Of a DNA stretch of 64,000 bases, positions 20,777 to 28,541 are shown one piece after another. The stretch spans positions 1,788,001-1,852,000 of the forward strand of contig NZ_CP074349.1 in NCBI RefSeq assembly GCF_018343775.1. Reading direction: 5' to 3'. How positions within the stretch are numbered: position 1 is the stretch's first letter; each line of letters begins with the position of its first letter. Source of the stretch: Pseudomonas cichorii (GTDB lineage: Bacteria > Pseudomonadota > Gammaproteobacteria > Pseudomonadales > Pseudomonadaceae). The notes under the pieces are model-generated. The model searched no databases and was not told the DNA's origin. It saw only the letters and a program-made list of their open reading frames with translations. A program made the position numbers and the translations under genes.

Positions 20777-21613
20777 TCAATCTTCCACAAACACTTTGAC
20801 GCTTTCAGCCACCTGCGATCTCACCCTATGTGTAAAGCCCTGGGCATCACTGACGCCTTGTTCGATGCTGCCGTCGGCGCGCTGGATGGCATAAGCGTGG
20901 TTAGGCATAGGCTCGCCGGTAGTTTCATTGATGAGTTGGAACTTGTCGCTGAAGGGGGCCGAGAAGAAGGTGCCGTCGATGATGACGATAGGCGCAGGCA
21001 GAGGGATTCCAATCGCCGGGAATATTAAAGTAGGAGGCCAGCGATCTGCAATAAATGGGGGCGCGGTATGTAGGGGGCTTTCAGTGATTGAGTTATTTTC
21101 TCTCACTTTTTCCAGTATTAGCGCTGATGGGATAAAGAAGGTATTGGTGTAGTAACTATCGTATCCCCATGAAGCTGTGAGACGGACTTTGCAAGGGATT
21201 GATACTTGGTCCTCAATCAATGCTTTTATGTCGTCGTACTCCCTCAGAATGCTTTCGCTGCCTTTTTGGTTGGAATAAGAAAAATACACTTCGGAAGTGA
21301 AGTCGCGGTTTAGCCTGCTTTGATTTTTTGCCTCTACTAAGCCACTGGCTTTTGTTTTAATGACATGATCTGTAGAAAAGTCTGTATCGCGATCCAGAGA
21401 GCACGTCAATACTGGGCGTTGTTGGTTGCTGTTTTCGTAATTGTTGAAGGCGCGCATCAGATCAATGCTTGAGGTAAATTCAATCGTATAAAGGTTATTG
21501 GGGCCTCGCTCAAAAGACGATAACCTAAGCTCTGAGCGTGGGATGTTTGGCGTTTTTGCGCAGGCGGTACATAAAAGTGCTATTGCGAAAATAAAAGAGT
21601 GATATATGCTCAT
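20777..21613 (-). CDS. Chimeric ORF: immunity-type lipoprotein fused to a PAAR C-terminal tail
   Basis: A 278-residue ORF. Residues 1-175 match the two lipoproteins encoded upstream: a signal peptide with lipobox (LLCTAC), RSELRLSSFERGPNNLYTIE and FNNYENSNQQRPVLTCSLD. Residues from about 200 (FSAPFSDKFQLINETTGEP onward to VKVFVED) match the C-terminal 80 residues of the PAAR protein encoded at 23.6 kb. The joint presumably arose by deletion or recombination between module copies. Nearby bases also keep a trace of the effector start. Whether the chimera still works as immunity is unknown. Confidence 0.75.
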   Translation of the reverse strand: MSIYHSFIFAIALLCTACAKTPNIPRSELRLSSFERGPNNLYTIEFTSSIDLMRAFNNYENSNQQRPVLTCSLDRDTDFSTDHVIKTKASGLVEAKNQSRLNRDFTSEVYFSYSNQKGSESILREYDDIKALIEDQVSIPCKVRLTASWGYDSYYTNTFFIPSALILEKVRENNSITESPLHTAPPFIADRWPPTLIFPAIGIPLPAPIVIIDGTFFSAPFSDKFQLINETTGEPMPNHAYAIQRADGSIEQGVSDAQGFTHRVRSQVAESVKVFVED

Positions 21614-21702
21614 GTGCTAAAAGTCTGTTGCTAGCGTCAGTGATTAGGTTGTATGCAGACTTTGACTCTTGTACTGGACCTACGAATAGCCATTTGCGAT
21701 TC

Positions 21703-22224
21703 TCACTTGTTAATCTGCTCTAGAATGAGTCTGGAGGGAATAAAAAGTATATTGGTGTAGTAAGCTTTATATCCATACGCCGTTATGAATACTCTGCAAG
21801 GGATTGACTCCTTTGACTCAAGTAGTGGTTTAAAAGCCTCGAAGTCGTTTAAGTCCCGTTGAGTTCCATCAGGATTGTTAAAGCGAAAGATAAGCTCGGA
21901 GGTGAAGATGTAGTTTGGTCTTGTTGAACTTTTTGCCTCTACTCGTCCTGTAGCCCCTATGTTGATGGGGGCTTCTACTGTAAATTGTGCATCAGGATCC
22001 AGGGAGCAGATGAAGCTGGGGTTTAATTGGTTGCTATTTTCATAGTCATTGAATGCATACTGCAGATCCACGCTTGAGCTGAAAGTGACAGTGTAAGGGT
22101 ATTTGGGTGCTGGTCCGAATGATAAAAGATTAAGGTCAGCTACCGGTATTTGTGCTGTTTTTACGCATGCTGTGCACAAAATTACTGTCAGGTAAATGAT
22201 GCAGCGAAGTGCTTTGATTTTCAT
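21703..22224 (-). CDS. Immunity-type lipoprotein, paralogue 2
   Basis: 173 residues. Signal peptide and lipobox VILCTAC predict export and lipid anchoring. LLSFGPAPKYPYTVTFSSSV and FNDYENSNQLNPSFICSLD align with the paralogues on either side, and the C-terminus (ESIPCRVFITAYGYKAYYTN) is conserved too. I chose ATG 22224 to match the N-terminus of paralogue 1; ATG 22233 is an alternative. Probably a duplicated immunity gene for the adjacent periplasm-acting hydrolase or a variant of it. Confidence 0.7.
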   Translation of the reverse strand: MKIKALRCIIYLTVILCTACVKTAQIPVADLNLLSFGPAPKYPYTVTFSSSVDLQYAFNDYENSNQLNPSFICSLDPDAQFTVEAPINIGATGRVEAKSSTRPNYIFTSELIFRFNNPDGTQRDLNDFEAFKPLLESKESIPCRVFITAYGYKAYYTNILFIPSRLILEQINK

Positions 22225-22330
22225 AAATGGCATTTATAAGTTCGATATGAATTTACGCTCACTGCTATGAGTTTAGGTTGCAGTGAGCGCTTAAATACAT
22301 TGGTAGCGCATGTGATTCAGGTAGTTATGT

Positions 22331-22855
22331 TTATGATTTGGTGGTGTTCAATTTTTCCAGCATTAGTTTTGCTGGTATAAGTAATGTTTTGCTGTAGTAA
22401 GCTTTGAATCCGTAATAAGTGATGCGTGCTTTGCAAGGAATTGAATCTTGAGCTAAAAGCAGAGGTTTTATCGCATCATAGTCATTATCGTTACGCTGTG
22501 TTCCATCCGGGTTGGTATAGTAAAAGATCAGCGATGCAATATAGTTATGATTAAGTTTGCTTTCTTTTTTTGCCTTTACCACGCCTTCGGCTTTTATGGC
22601 GATAGCATGATCTGCCGAAAATTTGGTATCGCGATTCAGGGAGCAGATCAGCATGGGGGGCAGCTGGTTGCTGTTTTCGTAGTCCTGAAAAGCTGTCAGT
22701 AAATTAATGTTGGAGGTGAAGTCGACAATGTAAAAATTGTTGGGTCCTCGCTCAAAAGACAATAGTGTCAGCTCGGCCTGTGGCACGCGAGGTGTTTTTG
22801 CACAGGCTGCGCACAGTAGCACTGCCAAAAGAATGAGGCTGCGATATATATTCAT
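22331..22855 (-). CDS. Immunity-type lipoprotein, partner of the intact effector
   Basis: 174 residues with a signal peptide and lipobox (VLLCAAC). The ATG at 22855 overlaps the effector TGA by 4 bases, the tight coupling expected for an effector/immunity pair. The mature protein contains LTLLSFERGPNNFYIVDF and DSIPCKARITYYGFKAYY, shared with two paralogues just downstream. A periplasmic lipoprotein immunity factor fits an effector that attacks membrane lipids from the periplasm. The family has no name that I recognise. Confidence 0.72.
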   Translation of the reverse strand: MNIYRSLILLAVLLCAACAKTPRVPQAELTLLSFERGPNNFYIVDFTSNINLLTAFQDYENSNQLPPMLICSLNRDTKFSADHAIAIKAEGVVKAKKESKLNHNYIASLIFYYTNPDGTQRNDNDYDAIKPLLLAQDSIPCKARITYYGFKAYYSKTLLIPAKLMLEKLNTTKS

Positions 22856-23598
22856 TGGCCAAAAAATCCGGTAATCGACTCGAAAATAAGATCACGTGCG
22901 GATTTTGCTCCTTGCACGGGCTCTATGAACATCTGGCCTGCCGAAGCATGGTGGATATTGGCAGTTTTATTTATTGTCGGACATGAGGTCATGATCCATT
23001 GCTCTCCAAAATCTGCGACGCTATCCGAGGCGTCTGGATTAGTGGATTCAGCAAGAATGTTGATCCAGGTTTCGGCAACAGGAGAGGGCTCTGAAAAATA
23101 AATGTCCGAGCCCAGCCATACCAGAAAACCCTCACCTACAGGGTCCAGCGTGACTAGAAACTTAACGGTATAACCTTTTTCTGACAGTGTTCTTGACAGG
23201 TGCGCTCCATTCCATCCACCTAAGCTATGCCCGACGATATAAACCGCACAGGATTTATTAGGTATATTGTTGATGAAGTGAGTCTCTATATCACTGTCCC
23301 CCTTTGCGTCGTTATAGCTTTTTGACAACATCCTGGTTTTTTCAAACGCAATTTTATTTGTGCCGAGCGTTTCTGCGAGTTCTTTTTTTGCATAGTCAAC
23401 GTTATAATTCGGCCCCTGAAAATAATACGACTCCTGATCCGCCGCCCCCCCAATAAAAAACACCACCGCCTTCTTCTCTGCCACCGGCACCGTTTTAACC
23501 ACGGCATCATTAACCGCCGTCAACGTATGCGTCGTCGCCACACACGCTCTCTTCCCGTTTGAAAGCACAATCTCTTCTGCTTGTTGTTCAGCGGCCAT
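22852..23598 (-). CDS. Putative T6SS alpha/beta-hydrolase (lipase-type) effector
   Basis: 248 residues, no signal peptide, encoded 2 bases after a PAAR gene and overlapping a lipoprotein gene. The nucleophile elbow GHSLGG places S125 as the catalytic Ser; D152 (TLDPVGEG) and H216 or H217 (NIHHASAG) could complete the triad. AVVFFIGGAADQESYYFQG is the first core strand region. The context suggests a phospholipase- or esterase-type effector delivered on the PAAR spike tip. Substrate not determined. I chose ATG 23598; TTG 23604 is in frame but overlaps the PAAR stop. Confidence 0.75.
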   Translation of the reverse strand: MAAEQQAEEIVLSNGKRACVATTHTLTAVNDAVVKTVPVAEKKAVVFFIGGAADQESYYFQGPNYNVDYAKKELAETLGTNKIAFEKTRMLSKSYNDAKGDSDIETHFINNIPNKSCAVYIVGHSLGGWNGAHLSRTLSEKGYTVKFLVTLDPVGEGFLVWLGSDIYFSEPSPVAETWINILAESTNPDASDSVADFGEQWIMTSCPTINKTANIHHASAGQMFIEPVQGAKSARDLIFESITGFFGQ

Positions 23599-23600
23599 TT

Positions 23601-24098
23601 TCAATCTTCCACAAACAGTTTGATGCTTTCAGCCAGATGCGAGCTGATCATGTGGGTAAAGCCCTGTGCGTCGCTGATGCCTTCTTCGATGCTGCCGTCG
23701 GCGCGCTGGATGGCGTAGCCGTGGTTGGGCATGGGTTCGCCGGTGGTTTCGTTGATGAGTTTGAGCTTGTCGCTGAAATGCACGGGCATTGGCAGCAGCC
23801 CGCTGAAGGGGGCCGGGACGAAGGTGTCGCCGATGATGACCGTGCCGGAGCCGCCAATGATGATGTTGCCGTGGGCACCGGTGCTGTCGATTGTCGCGGC
23901 GTTGAGGCCGTTGATGAAGACCGTTGAGCTGACGCCGCCGGTGATGGGGCTGCCGCAGGCGGATTTGTCGGTCATGCGGGCTGCGGGGAGGCCGTCGAAG
24001 TTTACATCGGGGGAGCCGCTGGCGATCGGGTTGGTGCCGTGCCCAGGCAGTGGGCAGCTGGTGGGGTCGCCAAGGCGGGCAGCAGGTTTGCCACTCAT
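23601..24098 (-). CDS. PAAR-domain protein (T6SS spike tip) with C-terminal extension
   Basis: 165 residues. The N-terminal ~95 residues are a PAAR repeat protein (MSGKPAARLGDPTSC, GSPDVNFDGLPAARMTDKS, TVFINGLNAATIDS, IIIGGSGTVIIGD) that caps the VgrG spike. The C-terminal ~70 residues (LKLINETTGEPMPNHGYAIQ ... IKLFVED) form a short extension likely to bind or carry the hydrolase encoded next. I chose ATG 24098, preceded by GGAAT. No VgrG or structural T6SS gene lies in the window, so it is an orphan module. Confidence 0.88.
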   Translation of the reverse strand: MSGKPAARLGDPTSCPLPGHGTNPIASGSPDVNFDGLPAARMTDKSACGSPITGGVSSTVFINGLNAATIDSTGAHGNIIIGGSGTVIIGDTFVPAPFSGLLPMPVHFSDKLKLINETTGEPMPNHGYAIQRADGSIEEGISDAQGFTHMISSHLAESIKLFVED

Positions 24099-24320
24099 GC
24101 GAAATTCCATTTCAAAGTGTCGGATAGGTCTGACTGGCAAGCCGGATCGTTCACAGCTTGTCAGCGATGGCATTTTAAGTGCGTACCCGACGTTCAGCAA
24201 TGGATGACGTCTGTCTTCCTGGAGCATGTGCGACGCCAGTAGCGGATCACTTCCCGCTTCGTTGGGGGCTCACCAGGCTCACGGAGATCATACAAGGCCT
24301 CCGCCGTTACCCATTACGCA

Positions 24321-24349
24321 AGCAGTTGAGTGTCAATAACTCAACTGCT
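24321..24349. terminator. Terminator-like hairpin downstream of the processive glycosyltransferase
   Basis: AGCAGTTGAG-tgtcaataa-CTCAACTGCT, 10-base perfect arms with a 9-base loop, lies 30 bases beyond the stop of the minus-strand GT2 gene and upstream of the PAAR operon. No clear T-run follows, so termination is inferred from position and stem strength only. Confidence 0.45.
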
Positions 24350-24378
24350 GATTCAGTGCGGTGTATGGGCTGGTTAAG

Positions 24379-26196
24379 TCATAAATTTTTCGGTAGTGAT
24401 TTTTCGGAAAGATAAGCCGCCCACCCCGCTCCTAGAAAGGTTGTAGCGGTCCAGAGCCCAGCCATTCCTGCCAAGGTTATTAAATTAGGTAACTCGTCAT
24501 AATAATTAATGAGTCCTCCCATCGTCAGGGCAACAAAAAATATGCCAACCTTGAGTTCGGTTGCGACCGAACGCAACATCCGTCCTGATTCTCGTGCTTT
24601 AGGGAATTTCTCGGTTCTGTTCCATGGAAGGGAAATTTTCACGAGCGGTGCCAGGAAGCCGCACATGTTTGTCCATCTCAAGGCATTCTCGATAAGGATA
24701 CTATTCAAGAAGTCTTTGACCCGTACGCCGCCCATCATCTGGAATGTAATCCATTTGTCACCATAAAGCAGTGCCACGCGGGCCGCACTGAATATGATGG
24801 ATGAAACCAGTATACTGAAAGGGATGTCCGACTCGGCCCATGCGGGGAAAACCGTTATCGCCAATACGACGATAAGCATGTTCAAGGGTATTGCGAAGCG
24901 GTGTAGATGGGTACGCATGATCAAAATGAAAGTATTCCATTTCATTTGTCCTCGGGTCAGCGCGGATAAATAGCCTCGCCAATGATGCAGTAACTGTTGT
25001 GTCGGGCCTGCTGCCCAGCGAAAAATCTGTTTCTTAACGGCTTCAAATGTTTCGGGCAACAGTCCGCGTCCTGCCGTATCGCCCAACACATTTCCCTTAT
25101 AGCCCGCCAGCCCCATTCTTATTGTGAGTTCAGAGTCCTCTGTCAAGCACCACTCACCCCATCCGCCTATTTCAGTAATAACGTCGCGACGGAACAGGCA
25201 CATGGTTCCAATCGATAGGCCAGCGTCATATTCATCCAGCGCAGGCAATACCATTTTGGGGTAGGGCGTATAGGTGTAGTAAGACCCCGCCAAAAAAACG
25301 TTTTCTTCGTAGCTATGATAGTCATGACTGAGTTGGACATAGCTGATATCCGGGTCCGTGAAAAGCTTTTGATACTCCTCAAAGTAAGCTGACTCCACGA
25401 TGTAATCTGCGTCCACAACGGCAATAAATTCTGTATGAGACGGTGACTGGCGAAGCGCATAGTTCAACGCACCTGCTTTGGCACCCGTGATTCCTTCGAC
25501 ATGCCTGAATGATACGGACTCGCCCTTGACTTCACAGTGCGCTTCCAACGGTTGCCAGATCTGCTCATCTTTAGTGTTATTGTCGATGACCAAAAGATGT
25601 GACTGTCTCCCCAAGTTGTTTGCAATGGCATCAATAGACATTTTGACGACTTCGGGAGGTTCTGAATAAGAGGGCAGATGGACGCACACGCTGTCGAAAT
25701 CACTGCGCTCTGCCAACCGCTCGCGAGCGCGTGTCATTTTCGGGAAGTGCATGTTGAATTGAGGAACATTTAACAGAGGCTTGAAGGGGGCCGTGAGCAT
25801 CATATAAATAAATGAAAATAGTATTCCGACAACAATTGATCCCTCTATTTCAAGGGAGGCATAATGGATGACGAGGGCTGTCAGCATTAAGAAAAAGGGC
25901 AGATACTCTACGGTCGTGACTGCTATGCCCATTGTATTGGTTAAAGGTAAAAACCATTTTCGTGTTTGAATTGCCAGGGTCAGTGAGACCGATGTGCCTA
26001 TTAAAATAAACATCGCCTCTTTAAAGGGTAGAAACGCGCTGGGTGCAATGACGATGATGAGCCATAGGAGAGAAATGTTGACTTCACCTGTTCCCCTGAC
26101 GTGATGGGCTAAGCGTTTAATTGTCAGGACGAGTGTTGCCCAAGCCGCGAATAATAATCCGACTGTTATATGATATTCCACGTTGTGCTCCCACAA
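24379..26196 (-). CDS. Membrane GT2 glycosyltransferase with QxxRW (processive polysaccharide synthase type)
   Basis: 605 residues: about four N-terminal membrane segments (residues 10-140), a cytosolic GT2 domain (150-400) and about four to five C-terminal membrane segments. GT2 landmarks are DNNT near D205, DAD at 262-264, TED at 352-354 and QIFRW at 390-394. The last is the QxxRW signature of processive synthases such as cellulose, curdlan and hyaluronan synthases. The topology suits polymerising a sugar and threading the chain through the inner membrane. There is no PilZ domain. The sugar cannot be assigned; a neighbouring GH81 domain makes a beta-1,3-glucan one candidate. Confidence 0.82.
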   Translation of the reverse strand: MWEHNVEYHITVGLLFAAWATLVLTIKRLAHHVRGTGEVNISLLWLIIVIAPSAFLPFKEAMFILIGTSVSLTLAIQTRKWFLPLTNTMGIAVTTVEYLPFFLMLTALVIHYASLEIEGSIVVGILFSFIYMMLTAPFKPLLNVPQFNMHFPKMTRARERLAERSDFDSVCVHLPSYSEPPEVVKMSIDAIANNLGRQSHLLVIDNNTKDEQIWQPLEAHCEVKGESVSFRHVEGITGAKAGALNYALRQSPSHTEFIAVVDADYIVESAYFEEYQKLFTDPDISYVQLSHDYHSYEENVFLAGSYYTYTPYPKMVLPALDEYDAGLSIGTMCLFRRDVITEIGGWGEWCLTEDSELTIRMGLAGYKGNVLGDTAGRGLLPETFEAVKKQIFRWAAGPTQQLLHHWRGYLSALTRGQMKWNTFILIMRTHLHRFAIPLNMLIVVLAITVFPAWAESDIPFSILVSSIIFSAARVALLYGDKWITFQMMGGVRVKDFLNSILIENALRWTNMCGFLAPLVKISLPWNRTEKFPKARESGRMLRSVATELKVGIFFVALTMGGLINYYDELPNLITLAGMAGLWTATTFLGAGWAAYLSEKSLPKNL

Positions 26197-26636
26197 TGAT
26201 TTTGGATGCGTAAAGGAAATGAATCAATATCTATCAGGGTGTTGGCTGTTTATGCAGACGCTCATCAGTGTCAATTGACTGTTGCCGCAGCGTGTATCGA
26301 ACACGCCTTGTTTCAGGGCGAACATTGTCTTTTATAGAGAACTGCCCAGTTTTACTTATGGCTCAGGGTTTATTTTGATCCGTTCGTTATCGGCTTTTTG
26401 GGCGTTATCGAGGCTGCCGGCATCGAACCGAAGTGCAAGTGTGTTTGCATATGCTTCTGTTTTTCTGAAGCAGGCACCCCTGTATTCAGGCCGTTTCACG
26501 GGTATTTATTTATTGATTTCAATGGGTTAGTGCGCAACTGATCATCGTCGAACTTCCCTGGGCTCCTTGATAAATCAAAACGATGGAACCGTTCCACCTA
26601 GGCAGGCAGATTACGATCGGTGGATATTTATTTTCG
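26197..26636. other. Noncoding stretch between GT2 and mor-like gene 1
   Basis: About 440 bases without a convincing gene. It lies upstream of the GT2 start and downstream of the mor-like gene, so it should hold the GT2 promoter. No known regulatory motif or RNA was recognised, and the small open frames here have no ribosome site or familiar sequence. Confidence 0.4.
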
Positions 26637-27110
26637 TTAGCTGACGGTGTGTTTAAGTAGTTCTCTGTGGGCGAGATTGCGGAGGTGGCGTTCAGTGACT
26701 CCAAAACAATTGGCAATTTTCTGCGCAGGCATGTCTTCTGTAATTGCCTGTTGTATAGCCACTTTTCTAAACGCATTAAAGATACCCCAGGCAGAGGGTA
26801 TATCAAGGCTGCCACTGGCACCGACATGAGTAATGAATTGTTTGTGTGTTTTTTCTGAAATAATAATTTCTATCTTTTTTAAAAAATCTTGATGGGATTT
26901 ATTTATGTACAAACGACTTCCTCCATAACGTCGGATAAAACAGGACATTGTCAGAATGCCGTCATTTTCGGCCAGCTCGGCAGCCAGCCAGGGCAGGGTG
27001 CATAATAACGCATGTCGATGCACTAAATAGAATCTCTCTATTTGCGAAAAGCGATCGTCATCCCGGTCTGGTAAGCCAGAGAAGAGCGTATAGAAGTCTA
27101 TGTCGGCCAT
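26637..27110 (-). CDS. Mor-like transcription activator, copy 1
   Basis: 157 residues. FIRRYGGSRLYINKS resembles the dimerisation strand of the phage Mu Mor/C activator family. The C-terminal KVAIQQAITEDMPAQKIANC...GVTERHLRNLAH is a helix-turn-helix. A second copy at 32192-32665 differs at about 24 of 157 positions by my count, with the helix-turn-helix identical. Both copies are divergent from an araC-type gene (intact here, decayed there). Probably a local regulator of the glycan locus, not a phage gene, as no other phage genes are present. Confidence 0.65.
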   Translation of the reverse strand: MADIDFYTLFSGLPDRDDDRFSQIERFYLVHRHALLCTLPWLAAELAENDGILTMSCFIRRYGGSRLYINKSHQDFLKKIEIIISEKTHKQFITHVGASGSLDIPSAWGIFNAFRKVAIQQAITEDMPAQKIANCFGVTERHLRNLAHRELLKHTVS

Positions 27111-27265
27111 GCATCAATCCTTGTCGTATCAAGAGAAAGTAAGAAGCCAGGTGTGATGTCTTAAACGTCTTGGTACATCTTATCTATGAGCACGGTGTTC
27201 TGGCTTGTCTGAACAGGTCAAAGAATTGATTGTGCGAGCCATGGTTCGGTCAAATAGGAGTTAAA

Positions 27266-28252
27266 ATGAACAAGGCATCTGTGTGGGCGTCGGAATTTTC
27301 TCCGGAGCAACGTGTTTTTCAATGGTTTTATATGTTTAATGAGAATGTCTGTAATTTTCCCACGGACCTCTGGGAGAAGAGCTTCAAGATTCATGGTGTG
27401 ACGGAGGGTTTCAACGCTCATTTCTACGCTCAGCAGTTCGGTGAATTCAATGTAACCTCGCTGCGTTCTACGCCATGGAAGATTGGTTGTAGTGGATTGC
27501 CTGAGACGCACTCGCTTCCTGCAAGGAGATTTTTGGTTTTTCAGCGAAAAGGAAGTATTCAGTACGTTCAGAATAATAAAATGATCACCTTACAACCCGG
27601 TGATTGGGGATTGTTTAATCTCGGGGTCGAAACTGAAGTGCTTCTTCATGAGGATGTGCACTTGATCATGATGACCTTTCCGGCAAGTCAAATAGATTCA
27701 ATACTGTCGTTGGTCGAGATGCAACTGCCTTTCCGTTTTGACAGCACGCGTGAAAAGAAATCACAGTTATTCTACAACTCTGCATTGACACTCATTTGCG
27801 ACGAGTTGACATACGGGGCGGAGACAGGAGAGCGTATACTGCAAGCATTGATTTATTTGCTGAAGGAGACTATCGAGAGCTATAGCATCGTGCCCTTTGA
27901 TTTGGCGAAGTCAAAAAATAGTCATTACAGGGATTTGAGTATCCAGTATTTGAGTGCGCATTTGGATGATATGTCTTTTTCGGTCAGTAAAATGGCGAAA
28001 GCATTGAGGTTTAGCGTGAGGACGCTCAATCGAGTGATGAGGGATGTGCACGGGGAAAGTGTAGAAAAGCTGTTGTGGAAAATGAGGCTCGAACAGGCAA
28101 GTCAGGCGTTGAAATTGCGCAGCAATGATCGCTTAAGCCTCACGGATATCGCGTATTCATGTGGTTTTAGCAGTGCTTCGCATTTTTGTAGAAAGTTTAA
28201 AGAGTGCTGGGGCGTTACACCAAGCCAGTTCAGGATGCAGCACAGGTGTTAA
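27266..28252 (+). CDS. AraC-family transcriptional regulator
   Basis: 328 residues. The N-terminal ~200 residues form a cupin-like sensing domain (HSLPARRFLVFQRKGSIQYV, LQPGDWGLFNLGVETEVLL). The C-terminal ~100 residues carry the AraC double helix-turn-helix (SVSKMAKALRFSVRTLNRVM and LSLTDIAYSCGFSSASHFCRKF). I chose ATG 27266, preceded by AGGAG; the in-frame extension to 27230 lacks a ribosome site. It is divergent from mor-like copy 1, sharing a 155-base promoter region that is repeated upstream of copy 2. Confidence 0.88.
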   Translation: MNKASVWASEFSPEQRVFQWFYMFNENVCNFPTDLWEKSFKIHGVTEGFNAHFYAQQFGEFNVTSLRSTPWKIGCSGLPETHSLPARRFLVFQRKGSIQYVQNNKMITLQPGDWGLFNLGVETEVLLHEDVHLIMMTFPASQIDSILSLVEMQLPFRFDSTREKKSQLFYNSALTLICDELTYGAETGERILQALIYLLKETIESYSIVPFDLAKSKNSHYRDLSIQYLSAHLDDMSFSVSKMAKALRFSVRTLNRVMRDVHGESVEKLLWKMRLEQASQALKLRSNDRLSLTDIAYSCGFSSASHFCRKFKECWGVTPSQFRMQHRC

Positions 28253-28254
28253 TG

Positions 28255-28515
28255 AAGTTAATCAGTCTCACTTTAGAGCTCTGTGAAGGACCGCCGGACA
28301 AGCCGCAAGCGGATGGCATCGTGACCTGAAATTTTATCGAACTTTTCACGATATAGTCTCCCTGTCTACTCAGTAAGGCCGGTGTGGAGCCTATTGTCAG
28401 TGTTTGCAGCCAAGCCACGTTGCTCTATTGTCCGTCTTTCCTGGTTAAGTCCCGTGCCGCATCGGACTGATAGGCCGCGAGACTTTCAAGAAAAATTGCT
28501 GGCAGCTTGGCTGCA
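28255..28515 (-). pseudogene. Remnant of an OprD-type porin gene
   Basis: On the minus strand, AWLQTLTIGST matches DLAWLQALTIGST of the intact porin at 33.1-34.5 kb. The flanking DNA (GGCCGCGAGACTTTCAAGAAAAATTGCTG; compare about 33754) and the gene end near 28260 also match. Most of the gene is deleted. It stands in the same convergent position next to araC as the intact porin does next to the decayed araC. Confidence 0.75.
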
Positions 28516-28541
28516 GTTCTTATCCGTTAGTGATCGGCTTT

